Shown: piece after piece, positions 27,058 to 35,206 of the stretch
How positions within the stretch are numbered: the first letter of the stretch is position 1
How the letters are laid out: the number at the start of each line of letters is the position of its first letter
Origin: Halosolutus halophilus
GTDB taxonomy: Archaea; Halobacteriota; Halobacteria; Halobacteriales; Natrialbaceae
Reading direction: 5' to 3'
DNA length: 64,000 nucleotides
Assembly (NCBI RefSeq): GCF_022869805.1
Contig: NZ_CP094974.1
Location: 620,001-684,000, forward strand
The notes under the pieces: model-generated
Told to the model about the DNA's origin: nothing
The model's input: only the letters and a program-made list of their open reading frames with translations
Databases searched by the model: none
Made by a program: the position numbers and the translations under genes

Positions 27058-28158
27058 TCACCAGGACGTAATGCGGACGTCGCGCAACGGTCTGTCGAGG
27101 GGGATCTCGACTTGGCCGGTCGTGCTGTGCGAGAGGTAGAAGGCGACGATGATCTCGAGCGATCGCGTCGCGTCTTCGCCGGTGGAGGCGTTCTCGGCGC
27201 GACCGTCGAGCACGTCGACGACGTGTTCGGCAGCGTTCGCGAACGCCCGCTGGTAATCGTCGTCCCACGTCCAGGCGCCCTCGATTCCGGGGAGGGGTTC
27301 CTCGACGTGCTCTCCGTCGTCGGTGAGCCGCCAGTACCGCCACTCGCCGTCGTCGTTGTTCATGTAGAGCTTCCCTTCCGTACCGATAACCGAGAAGTTC
27401 ATCGAGGAAACGTGCCGCGGAAGGGTGCAATCGACGGTGACGAACGTTCCGTCGTCCATCACGACGAAGCCGCCGCCGCCGGCGTCGTCGACCTGCTGAG
27501 CCGCATCGAGGCTGTCGACCGCCTCGTTCTCGCCCGTGATGTGCCCGGCGACCGTTTCCGCGCGCGCGTCCAGTAGGTACGCGAGCGTATCGAGCAGGTG
27601 CGTTGAGTTCCGCAGGAGTTCCATGCGGAACTGGGTGCTGACCGACAGGATCTCGCCGAGGATCGCCTCCTCGTGAATCAACTCCCGGAGTCGCTGGAGC
27701 TTGTCGGTGAACCGGAACGAGTGGTTGACGAGGAGTTCGGTATCCGTCTCCTCACAGACCTCGACCATTTCGTTTGCGGCACTCACCTGCGACGCGATCG
27801 GCTTTTCGCACCAGATGAGATCGGGATCCGCGGGCGAGCGGGCCGCGTCGACGACGTGCCGGTGGTGGAGGTACGACGGCGTGCAGACGGAGACGATGTC
27901 GAGATCCTCGGCCTCGAGCATCGCCTCGTGGCCGACGTAGCGTGTTTCAGGGGGAATCTCCCACGCCGTTCCGAACCGCTCGAGTTTTTCCTCGTCCACG
28001 TCGGCGATCGCGACGAGTTCGATTTCCTCCTGCGCGTCGAAGCCGCCCGCGTGGCTCGCGTCGATCTTCTTGCGACCGATGTCCGCTTCGTCGTGCATCC
28101 CGAGGATTCCCATGCCTGCGATACCGCCAGTTCCGATAATGCCTGCCTTGTATGTCAT
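27058..28158 (-). CDS. Gfo/Idh/MocA-family dehydrogenase
   Basis: About 366 residues from the ATG at 28158 (a GTG at 28167 overlaps the previous stop, GTGA, and is also possible). The Rossmann loop is GIIGTGGIAGMG and the conserved Glu-Lys-Pro site is CEKPIAS near residue 117. Haloferax xylose dehydrogenase belongs to this family, so an aldose dehydrogenase role is possible; inositol- or scyllo-inositol-type oxidation is the main alternative. It is the second gene of an operon behind the enolase-superfamily dehydratase. Confidence 0.82.
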   Translation of the reverse strand: MTYKAGIIGTGGIAGMGILGMHDEADIGRKKIDASHAGGFDAQEEIELVAIADVDEEKLERFGTAWEIPPETRYVGHEAMLEAEDLDIVSVCTPSYLHHRHVVDAARSPADPDLIWCEKPIASQVSAANEMVEVCEETDTELLVNHSFRFTDKLQRLRELIHEEAILGEILSVSTQFRMELLRNSTHLLDTLAYLLDARAETVAGHITGENEAVDSLDAAQQVDDAGGGGFVVMDDGTFVTVDCTLPRHVSSMNFSVIGTEGKLYMNNDDGEWRYWRLTDDGEHVEEPLPGIEGAWTWDDDYQRAFANAAEHVVDVLDGRAENASTGEDATRSLEIIVAFYLSHSTTGQVEIPLDRPLRDVRITSW

Positions 28159-28163
28159 GCTGG

Positions 28164-29339
28164 TCACTCGTAAACGTGTAGCGAACCGGTCTGGTTATCC
28201 TCGATGTACTCCCAGTCGTAGTCGACGCCGAGTCCCGGTCCGTCGGGAACGCTGACTCGACCGCGATCGTCGATCGCGTCGATCATGTCCGAGTAGTCGC
28301 CGCGGTACACCGGCGGCTGCGTGTTCGCACAGTTCGGGTGCACCAGCGCCAACTCGTAGTAGTTCGTGTTCCGGGTCGCGGCGATGCAGTGACGCTGGGC
28401 CGGGCCCGGCGCGTGGAACTCGACGTCGAGCCCGAACGCCTCCGCCACGTGGACGATCTTCATCGCACCGGTGATCCCCGCGTCGTACTCGGGATCCGCC
28501 CGGACGAAATCGGTCCCGTCGTTGGCGATGAAGTCCGCGTGCGGTTCGAGGCCGCGGACGTGTTCGGTCTGGAGGATCGGCGTCTCGAGCAGTTCCCGGA
28601 GCTTTCGGTGCCCGTGCTGGGAGATGCCGCCGTCGCGGTAGGGGTCCTCGTACCAGAGGAACCCCTGCTCGTCGAGCGCCTGCCCGATCTTGTACGCCTC
28701 GGCGAAGGTTTCGTACTCGCAGGCGGGGTCGAACATGAGGTCCATCTCGTTGCCGACTCGCTCCCCGACCGCGTGGATCGACGCGATCTCCCGATCGATG
28801 TCGCGGCTCTCGTCCCCGCCGCCCCACCCGTGAATCTTGTACGCGGAGTACCCCGCGTCAAGACACTCCTCGGCGAAGTCGGCGAACGCCTCCGGCGAAT
28901 CGAGGCCGCCGTTCTCGTCGCCGTGATAGGTCGACGCGTACGCGGGGATCTCCGTTCTGTACGTCCCGAGCAGTTCGTGGATCGGCGCGTCGTAGTACTT
29001 TCCGGCGAAGTCCCACAGGGCGATATCGATCGGGCCGATCCCCATGCGATCGTACTTGCGCAGCGCGCGTTTGATCTCGCTCCAGTGTTTCTCCCGCTCG
29101 AGGGGGTTTTTCCCGACGAGATAGTCGGCGAACATGTTGATCTGGGCGGCCGCCGGGGAGTTCCCGCCGACGTACTCACCCGTGATCCCGGTATCCGTGT
29201 GGATCTTGATACCGAAGAGCTTTCGCCACGTCGTTTCACCCGGTTCGTAGATCAAGTTGAACCCGTTCGCGTCCGTCCCGACGTCTTCGAGCGGGTACCG
29301 GAATTCACGACTCTCGATACGAGTAATGGTCAGTCCCAT
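28164..29339 (-). CDS. Enolase-superfamily sugar-acid dehydratase (MR/MLE type)
   Basis: The 391-residue protein has the mandelate-racemase-type catalytic KIHGW motif near residue 170, metal ligands Asp in MFDPACEY, Glu in WYEDPYRD and Glu in QTEHVRG, and a late His in EFHAPGP. Such enzymes dehydrate aldonates to 2-keto-3-deoxy acids. It differs from Haloferax xylonate dehydratase in most of its length, so the substrate is open; rhamnonate, fuconate or a pentonate would fit the neighbours. TATA (TTTATTA) lies about 25 bp before the ATG, with the inverted repeat 29377-29397 just upstream. Confidence 0.83.
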   Translation of the reverse strand: MGLTITRIESREFRYPLEDVGTDANGFNLIYEPGETTWRKLFGIKIHTDTGITGEYVGGNSPAAAQINMFADYLVGKNPLEREKHWSEIKRALRKYDRMGIGPIDIALWDFAGKYYDAPIHELLGTYRTEIPAYASTYHGDENGGLDSPEAFADFAEECLDAGYSAYKIHGWGGGDESRDIDREIASIHAVGERVGNEMDLMFDPACEYETFAEAYKIGQALDEQGFLWYEDPYRDGGISQHGHRKLRELLETPILQTEHVRGLEPHADFIANDGTDFVRADPEYDAGITGAMKIVHVAEAFGLDVEFHAPGPAQRHCIAATRNTNYYELALVHPNCANTQPPVYRGDYSDMIDAIDDRGRVSVPDGPGLGVDYDWEYIEDNQTGSLHVYE

Positions 29340-29376
29340 ACATCGACCACTGGAAGGAACCGTAATAAAACCCCTG

Positions 29377-29397
29377 TTACATATTGGCCTACTGTAA
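29377..29397. promoter_or_regulatory. TTACA-N11-TGTAA inverted repeat, proximal
   Basis: TTACA at 29377-29381 and TGTAA at 29393-29397 lie directly upstream of the TATA box of the dehydratase gene (start 29339), the usual place for an activator site in haloarchaea. The neighbouring IclR protein is the obvious candidate binder. Confidence 0.45.
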
Positions 29398-29796
29398 TAC
29401 CGAGGAGTCCGTTCTAAAATCTTGATCTAGTTTTCCGAATTGCCGGATTCGATTCGTTATAGGTGAACGCGCCGTCCGTCGGAACGAGTATGTTACACGC
29501 GACCAGAAGAAAACGCATCTCCGTCGAGTAGATATCGTCCGAAATACCCCACAAAAAACGGCATTCGGCACGAGAAATCGCGAAAAAACGGCGTTCTCGA
29601 CGATTCGAACTCATCCGGAGCAACGTTCGAAAATGGTGAACCTCTCTGCGTCAATTACTCAGACCGCATTCGGTCCGTGATTATCCGAACGAATCAGATA
29701 CGCCTACGCTTCGATCCGGTTCAACAATCGTGCAGCCGTCCGTCTATTTACATCAGTACAGGTGTAATCAGCCCTCACAGACGCGTTTGAAGGCCA

Positions 29797-29816
29797 TTAC
29801 ACTAGTACTACTGTAA
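29797..29816. promoter_or_regulatory. TTACA-N10-TGTAA inverted repeat, distal
   Basis: TTACA at 29797-29801 and TGTAA at 29812-29816, with the shared right half CTACTGTAAT seen also in the proximal site. It lies midway between the dehydratase and regulator genes. Confidence 0.4.
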
Positions 29817-30109
29817 TTCCCTGGACGGGCCGAAATTTCGGAGCGAACACCGTGCCTGCAAGCGTTAACACACGCCGCGCAGCCGGGTTCGGGTAAGATT
29901 CCTGACCGGATTCCCACGTTCGGGCCGGGCTATTCGCAGCGACGGCTGGCACAGGATTCTCCCGGGACGATCGCGCCGATTGAAACCGAATCGGCGCCCC
30001 TCGGCGCCCCCAATTCGCGAGATCCGATTTCGGCGTACATCGACCCAGAGCCGGACTAACAGCGGTTAATTCACTGGTTTGAATGTCGGTTCAGTATACT
30101 TGAACGGCG

Positions 30110-30874
30110 CTACGAGTACGTTACGTTCAGTTCGATCACGTTTACCGTCTCGAGAATTTTCTTCGGCAGTTCTTCTTCGAAGTACATCCCACGCATCCGG
30201 TTTACCGGCCCGGAGACGCTGACCGCGCCGAGAGGACGTCCGTCGTTGCTCAAAATGGGCGCCGCGATGCAGCGCAGCCCTTCGAGTCGCTCCTCGTCGT
30301 CGATCGCGTACCCGTTCTCCCGAACGGTTTCGAGTTCCGCCTCGAGTTCCTCGCGAGTGCTGACGGTTCGCTCGGTGCTCTGCGGAAGGCCGTGACGGTC
30401 GATAATCTTGTCGACCCGGCTCTCGGGCGAGTGGGCGAGGATGGCCTTTCCGAGGGCCGTTCCGTGGAGGTAGACTCTCGTTCCGACGTTCGAATCGACG
30501 CGGACTGCGCGATCGCCCTTCGCCTGGTGGATGTACACGCCACGTCCGTGTTCCTCGACCAGTAAGTTCGCAAGCTCGCCCGTCTCGTCGGCGAGTCGAT
30601 CGACTTCCGGCTTGGCGATGTCGTAGATCTGGACGCAGCCGCGGGCGTACGCGCCCAGTTCGAGAAACCGGATCCCCACCTTGTACTCCGTCCCGTTTTT
30701 CACGACGTACTCTTCCTGCTCGAGGGTGCTGAGGTAGTTGTGCACCGTGCTTTTCGGTAACTCGAGGTAATCGGCGAGTTCGGTCACGCCGCAGCCGTTC
30801 AGTTTCCGCAAGGCTTCGACGATCGTAAACGTCATTTCCGTCGTTTTCACCGGGTTTTTGGCTCGTTTCGTCAT
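30110..30874 (-). CDS. IclR-family transcriptional regulator
   Basis: The 254-residue protein has an N-terminal winged helix (TFTIVEALRKLNGCGVTELADYL, then LPKSTVHNYLSTLEQEEYV, residues 14-60) and the IclR effector domain to the end (GTALGKAILAHSPE, RCIAAPILSNDGRPLGAVSVSGP). In Haloferax an IclR protein (XacR) activates pentose-oxidation genes. The XacE/XacF-like genes next door make a similar role likely here. A partly palindromic GTTCACC-type site (30915-30931) lies just upstream of its TATA-like TTAAATACT, which may allow autoregulation. Confidence 0.88.
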   Translation of the reverse strand: MTKRAKNPVKTTEMTFTIVEALRKLNGCGVTELADYLELPKSTVHNYLSTLEQEEYVVKNGTEYKVGIRFLELGAYARGCVQIYDIAKPEVDRLADETGELANLLVEEHGRGVYIHQAKGDRAVRVDSNVGTRVYLHGTALGKAILAHSPESRVDKIIDRHGLPQSTERTVSTREELEAELETVRENGYAIDDEERLEGLRCIAAPILSNDGRPLGAVSVSGPVNRMRGMYFEEELPKKILETVNVIELNVTYS

Positions 30875-31295
30875 TCGTCGGCCGACTTTGTCGTCCAGGG
30901 TTAAATACTATCTTGTTCACCACTGTGGAACGACGTTTCGTTATACTGGACTCGATTCAGGCGGGCCCCGTCGATCGAGCCGGATATCACAGCTGAAGGG
31001 GCACACCGTCGAGAGGGTTCTCGGACGGGCATCGAACGAACTTCCCCGTCCGCGCGCGGCGGAAGAGAGCGATTCCACCTCGGGCCTCGCGCGGTCCGAA
31101 ACCACCGACCGCGACAGCGGTGGCCGGCTGCGGTGAGACGCTCCGTCACACCGACCGACGCGTGCGGCTGCGGACCTCATCCGCCGACGCGTCCACTTAC
31201 GACGACCGGCGAAAAACCAACTCTGTATCCAGTGACGGCACGATCGCGATCGAAATCGGGAGAAGCAGCACGCTCGAGCGCGACCGCCTCGACGC
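30875..31295. other. Intergenic stretch with the IclR promoter
   Basis: No gene is recognised. The left end carries the regulator's TATA-like stretch (30900-30910) and the imperfect palindrome GTTCACCACTGTGGAAC (30915-30931, 12 of 17 symmetric). Confidence 0.45.
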
Positions 31296-32165
31296 CTACA
31301 CGACCGTTACCGTGTTCTCGAGGCGGCCGATTCCGTCGATTTCGATCGCGACTCGATCGCCCGCTTCGAGCGTGAAGTCGTCGTCGGGGACGAGCGAGGT
31401 GCCCGTCAACAGGACCGTCGTCTCGGGGATCGCGTTATGGCGGGCGAGATACGAGACGAGTTCGTCGTGCGATCGGACCATTTCGGAGGTCGACGTTCGA
31501 TCGTCGTACATCGTCTCCCCATCGCGTTCAATCGTCATCCGTATCTCGAGGTCGTCCCAGTCGTCGCGAACGGACGCCGGGACGACACACGGCCCGATCG
31601 AGCAACTCCTGTCGTACACCTTTGCCTGCGGAAGATACAGCGGATTGTCCCCCTCGATCGACCGACTGCTCATGTCGTTGCCGATCGTGTACCCGACGAT
31701 CTCCCCGCGGTGAAGCACGATTCCGAGTTCCGGTTCCGGGACGTCCCACGACGAATCACCGCGGATGCCGACGGCGTCGTTCGGGCCCACGAGGCGGCCG
31801 GGCGTCGCCTTGAAGAACAGTTCCGGCCGATCCGCTTCGTAGACGTCGAGATAGACCTCCGGCAGTCCGGACTCGGCTTCGCGCGCGGCCTCGCTGATCT
31901 CGTAGGTGACCCCCGCGGCCCACACCTCCTCGGGGACGACGGGAAGCGCCGCGTCCTCGACACCCGTGAAATCGCGAGCGATCGGCGCGTCGCCCGCGAG
32001 TCGTCGAAGATAGGATTCGAGCGTACGGCCCTCGGCCGCCGCCGTTCGAGCGGCGTCAGAAATGCCTCGGGGCGAGTCGGTCGTTTCCGTGAGGTCGTAG
32101 GCGGTTTCGTCGATGACGGTGACGAGTCGGTACCCGTCGGACCGGTGGCTCCGGTAACAGCGCAT
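31296..32165 (-). CDS. FAH-family 2-keto-3-deoxypentonate dehydratase (XacE/KdaD-like)
   Basis: The 289-residue protein has RPELFFKATPGRLVGP, DSSWDVPEPELGIV with the metal-binding Glu residues, and GYTIGNDMSSRSIEGDNPLY then LPQAKVYDRS. These segments are typical of archaeal 2-keto-3-deoxyarabinonate/xylonate dehydratases, which make alpha-ketoglutarate semialdehyde. The gene is divergent from a XacF-like dehydrogenase that would use this product. A TATA-like TTATTATAGG lies about 27 bp before the ATG, with the palindrome 32202-32216 just upstream of it. Confidence 0.83.
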   Translation of the reverse strand: MRCYRSHRSDGYRLVTVIDETAYDLTETTDSPRGISDAARTAAAEGRTLESYLRRLAGDAPIARDFTGVEDAALPVVPEEVWAAGVTYEISEAAREAESGLPEVYLDVYEADRPELFFKATPGRLVGPNDAVGIRGDSSWDVPEPELGIVLHRGEIVGYTIGNDMSSRSIEGDNPLYLPQAKVYDRSCSIGPCVVPASVRDDWDDLEIRMTIERDGETMYDDRTSTSEMVRSHDELVSYLARHNAIPETTVLLTGTSLVPDDDFTLEAGDRVAIEIDGIGRLENTVTVV

Positions 32166-32201
32166 ATGACACGATTTATCGCCACCCTATAATAACGTTC
32201 C

Positions 32202-32216
32202 GTACAACTGTTGTAC
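32202..32216. promoter_or_regulatory. Perfect palindrome in the divergent xacE/xacF-like promoter
   Basis: GTACAAC-T-GTTGTAC lies between the divergent dehydratase (start 32165) and dehydrogenase (start 32260) genes, upstream of the dehydratase TATA box. Its TACA/TGTA half-sites resemble those of 29377-29397, so one IclR-type regulator could control both. Confidence 0.55.
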
Positions 32217-32259
32217 TGACCGGAAGAAGTGTATGTAAGGAGGGCAAATAGGTGATCGG

Positions 32260-33702
32260 ATGCCGACAGAGTACTCCAACTACGTTGACGGCAAGTGGAC
32301 GGAATCACGAACGGGCAACGTCTTCGAGACGTCGAATCCGGCACACCCCGGCGAGACGGTCGGCGTGTATCAGCAATCGTCGGAAGCAGACGCCGAAGCT
32401 GCCGTCGAGGCCGCGGCGGCGGCTGCACCCGAGTGGGCGAACACGCCGGGGCCGGCCCGTGGAAAGATTCTCACGGAGACGGCGTCGATTCTCTCCGATC
32501 GCGCGGACGAGCTGACCGAGACGCTCGTTCGCGAGGAGGGCAAGACGAAGCCCGAAGCGAGCGGAGAAGTACAACGGGCGATCGACATCTTCGCGTACTA
32601 CGGCGCGAAGGCCGCGGACGTCGGCGGAACGGTCAAGGCGCCCAGCGGGCGCGATTCGCGGCTGTACACGGTGAACGAACCGGTCGGGGTGGCCGCGCTC
32701 ATCACGCCGTGGAACTATCCCATCGCGATTCCGGCGTGGAAGCTCGCGCCGGCGCTCGCGGCGGGGAACGCGGTCGTCACCAAACCCGCCTCGCTCGCCC
32801 CGGCTGTCGCGATCGGAATCGTCGAGGCCCTCGAGTCGGCTGGGCTCCCCGACGGCGTGGTCAACCTGGTCACCGGGCCGGGCAGCAGCGTCGGCTCGAC
32901 GTTCGTCACCCACGAGGCGGTGGACGCGGTGTCGTTCACCGGGAGCACGAAGGTCGGAAACACCGTCTACGGGCAAGCCGCGCCGGACCAAAAGCGCGTT
33001 CAGCTCGAGCTGGGTGGCAAGAATCCGGCGATCGTGATGCCGAGCGCCGACGTCGACGAGGCGGTGGAGATCGCTGCGACAGGTGCCTTCGGCGTCACGG
33101 GCCAGGCGTGTACCGCGACCTCGCGCGCGATCGTCCACGAGGACGTCTACGACGAGTTCGTCGAGGGCGTCGTCTCGTACGGCGAGGGGCTCTCGATCGG
33201 CGACGGACTCGAGGGCGCCGACATGGGGCCCCACGTCAGCGAGTCGGAACTCGAGGGCACGCTCGACTACGTCGACGCCGGCCGTAGGGAGGGCGCGACG
33301 CTCGAAACCGGCGGCGAGCGAGCCGACGCCGGAGAGGGCTACTTCGTCGAGCCGACCATCTTCTCCGACGTATCGTCGGAGATGCGAATCGCGCAGGAGG
33401 AGATATTCGGGCCGGTACTCGCCGTCATCCCCGTTTCCGATTTCGACGAAGCGGTTGCGGTCGCCAACGACGTCGAGTACGGTCTCTCCGCGAGCATCGT
33501 CACGAACGATCACCGCGAGGCCAACCGCTTCGTCGACGAGATCGAGGCCGGCGTCGTCAAGATCAACGAAAAGACGACCGGGCTCGAACTGCACGTCCCG
33601 TTCGGCGGGATGAAAGCGTCCTCGAGCGAGACGTATAGGGAGCAAGGCGACGCGGGACTGGACTTCTTCACGATCTCGAAGACGGTCTACGATAATTACT
33701 GA
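32260..33702 (+). CDS. Alpha-ketoglutarate semialdehyde dehydrogenase (XacF-like)
   Basis: The 480-residue aldehyde dehydrogenase has FTGSTKVGN, the general base Glu in LELGGKNPAIV near residue 252 and the catalytic Cys in GQACTATSR near 283. It ends with LHVPFGGMKASSSETYREQG and DFFTISKTVY, typical of the alpha-ketoglutarate-semialdehyde dehydrogenases of the pentose-oxidation pathway. It would form alpha-ketoglutarate from the product of the divergent XacE-like enzyme. Other aldehydes (lactaldehyde, glycolaldehyde) cannot be excluded. Confidence 0.84.
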   Translation: MPTEYSNYVDGKWTESRTGNVFETSNPAHPGETVGVYQQSSEADAEAAVEAAAAAAPEWANTPGPARGKILTETASILSDRADELTETLVREEGKTKPEASGEVQRAIDIFAYYGAKAADVGGTVKAPSGRDSRLYTVNEPVGVAALITPWNYPIAIPAWKLAPALAAGNAVVTKPASLAPAVAIGIVEALESAGLPDGVVNLVTGPGSSVGSTFVTHEAVDAVSFTGSTKVGNTVYGQAAPDQKRVQLELGGKNPAIVMPSADVDEAVEIAATGAFGVTGQACTATSRAIVHEDVYDEFVEGVVSYGEGLSIGDGLEGADMGPHVSESELEGTLDYVDAGRREGATLETGGERADAGEGYFVEPTIFSDVSSEMRIAQEEIFGPVLAVIPVSDFDEAVAVANDVEYGLSASIVTNDHREANRFVDEIEAGVVKINEKTTGLELHVPFGGMKASSSETYREQGDAGLDFFTISKTVYDNY

Positions 33703-33839
33703 GGGCGGTTCCGCGGCCGGACGATCGGGATCGGGAGTCGATCCTGATTCGATCGGTCGGTACCGCGTCACGACCGGCATCGATTCGGTCGACCGGCTTC
33801 ACGCTTCGACCGGGATCGGGTAGATAGGAGCTCGATCGG

Positions 33840-34925
33840 TCACATCGACGGGCCGGCCCGCTCGATGGCGAACGACGTGACGCCGTGACGCTCGGCCCGA
33901 CACGGCGCTCCCGTCGCTACGGACCGGACCTGCTCGACGAGCCCATCGACGTCGGTCGTCCTCGCATCCACGTCGATATCCGCGCCGACGGCGTCCAGCG
34001 TACTCGGCGTCGCGCTCACTTTGATAACCGGCGCGATCGGGTGGCCGCTCGGGATGCCGTCGCCGGTCACGTGGACGATCAGCTCTGCGCCGGCAGCGAC
34101 GAGCGCGGTCGCCGCCTCCTCGAATCGAGACGACGAATCGACGAGCGCAACGTCGGTACTCGGCTCCGGGGACTCGCCGTACGCGACGATCTCGTCGATG
34201 GGTGCGTTCCCCCACGCTCGCGTCGCCTCGTCGAACGAGCGCTCGCCAGCCTGGCGGCGAACGCGTGGTGCCCGTGGCGGTCCGCCTTGCGCGTTCGCGA
34301 GCACCCCCTCGATATCGAGGCCGTTCCGCTCGTTCGCCGCGTCCGGGTGCGCATTGACCCGTTCGATTCCGGCGACTGCGACCGTTCCCCCGGCCGCCAC
34401 GACTCGATCTGCGAAGTCCCCGACGAGCGGATCCGCCGTGTCGACGGTTGGGTCGTCGAGGTCCGTGCTCACGATTCCGACGGTGCGGTCGTCGAGGTCG
34501 AGGTCGGTCGGCGTGGACGCCGAACGCTTTCTGAGTTCGGTCGCCAGCTCGACGCCGCGTTCGACGCAGGCTTCCGTGCCGCCGACGCCCTGGATGGTGA
34601 GTTCGCGAACGGGGACGCCCCGATCCGCGAGCTCCTCGGCCACCACGTCGCTCTGGACGTGCTCGCAGCCGAGGCCGACGACGACCGCACCGACGACGTT
34701 GGGGTGTGCGCCCATCGCGATCAGCGTCTGCTTCGTCCGGTCGTTGTCCCTCCCGATCTGCGCACAGCCGTGATCGTGCGGCGTGGCGACGCAGCCGTCG
34801 ACGCGGTCGGCGATGCGCTCCGCGACCGTGTGCGAGCAGATGACCGACGGAAGGACGAGCACCACGTCTCTGACACCGGGTGCGGTCGCGGTGCTCCCAT
34901 CGGCGGCTGGCTGGCTTCGGCTCAT
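33840..34925 (-). CDS. UxaA-family dehydratase large subunit, paralogue 2
   Basis: About 361 residues from the ATG at 34925, which overlaps the stop of the SAF-domain gene by four bases. It aligns with the catalytic domain of altronate/galactarate dehydratases: VVLVLPSVICSH, TPHDHGCAQIGRDNDRTKQTL, GLGCEHVQ, GVGGTEACVERGVEL and GIPSGHPIAPVIKVSATP. The usual RPDGRxGxRN start is reduced to GVRDV, and the first domain is shorter than in paralogue 1. A sulfolactate sulfo-lyase large subunit (SuyB) has the same fold and is an alternative. It is the last gene of the operon. Confidence 0.75.
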   Translation of the reverse strand: MSRSQPAADGSTATAPGVRDVVLVLPSVICSHTVAERIADRVDGCVATPHDHGCAQIGRDNDRTKQTLIAMGAHPNVVGAVVVGLGCEHVQSDVVAEELADRGVPVRELTIQGVGGTEACVERGVELATELRKRSASTPTDLDLDDRTVGIVSTDLDDPTVDTADPLVGDFADRVVAAGGTVAVAGIERVNAHPDAANERNGLDIEGVLANAQGGPPRAPRVRRQAGERSFDEATRAWGNAPIDEIVAYGESPEPSTDVALVDSSSRFEEAATALVAAGAELIVHVTGDGIPSGHPIAPVIKVSATPSTLDAVGADIDVDARTTDVDGLVEQVRSVATGAPCRAERHGVTSFAIERAGPSM

Positions 34926-35206
34926 TGACGGCCCTCCGCCTTTCCGCGAACGCTGTCGCAGTTGTGGACGTGAACCCACTCGCCTTGCACGATCCGCTCG
35001 GTCGCGACGCCGATGACCTCGCCGTACTTTCGAATTTCGTCCCCGGGAGCGAGGTCGTCGATCGCTACCTTGTGGCCGAACGCGACCGATTCGACCAGTT
35101 CCACGTCACCCCGGTTCGTCTCGACCGTGTTTCCCGCGGTTGTGTCTTCGAGAACCGTTACGACCGTGTCCGACTCGTCGAGTTGAATGGATTGGTGCCT
35201 CGTCAT
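34922..35206 (-). CDS. SAF-domain small subunit of a UxaA-type dehydratase
   Basis: This 94-residue protein matches the N-terminal SAF domain of UxaA/GarD dehydratases: GHKVAIDDLAPGDEIRKYGE, VIGVATERIVQGEWVHVHNCDS. In E. coli this domain is fused to the large domain; here it is a separate gene lying between two large-subunit genes, with four-base overlaps on both sides. SuyA of sulfolactate sulfo-lyase has the same size and fold. It probably forms the lid of the active site in a complex with one or both large subunits. Confidence 0.78.
   Translation of the reverse strand: MTRHQSIQLDESDTVVTVLEDTTAGNTVETNRGDVELVESVAFGHKVAIDDLAPGDEIRKYGEVIGVATERIVQGEWVHVHNCDSVRGKAEGRQ

Larger units (their letters stand above)
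29340..30109. other. Gene-free control region between dehydratase and regulator
   Basis: About 770 bases hold no convincing coding frame. They carry the dehydratase promoter and two similar inverted repeats (29377-29397 and 29797-29816), plus a TGTAAT at 29763-29768. Confidence 0.5.

Noticed and set aside
32305-33780. A 491-codon minus-strand frame opposite the XacF-like gene
   Set aside because: Arg/Asp-rich shadow of the dehydrogenase with no recognisable domain.
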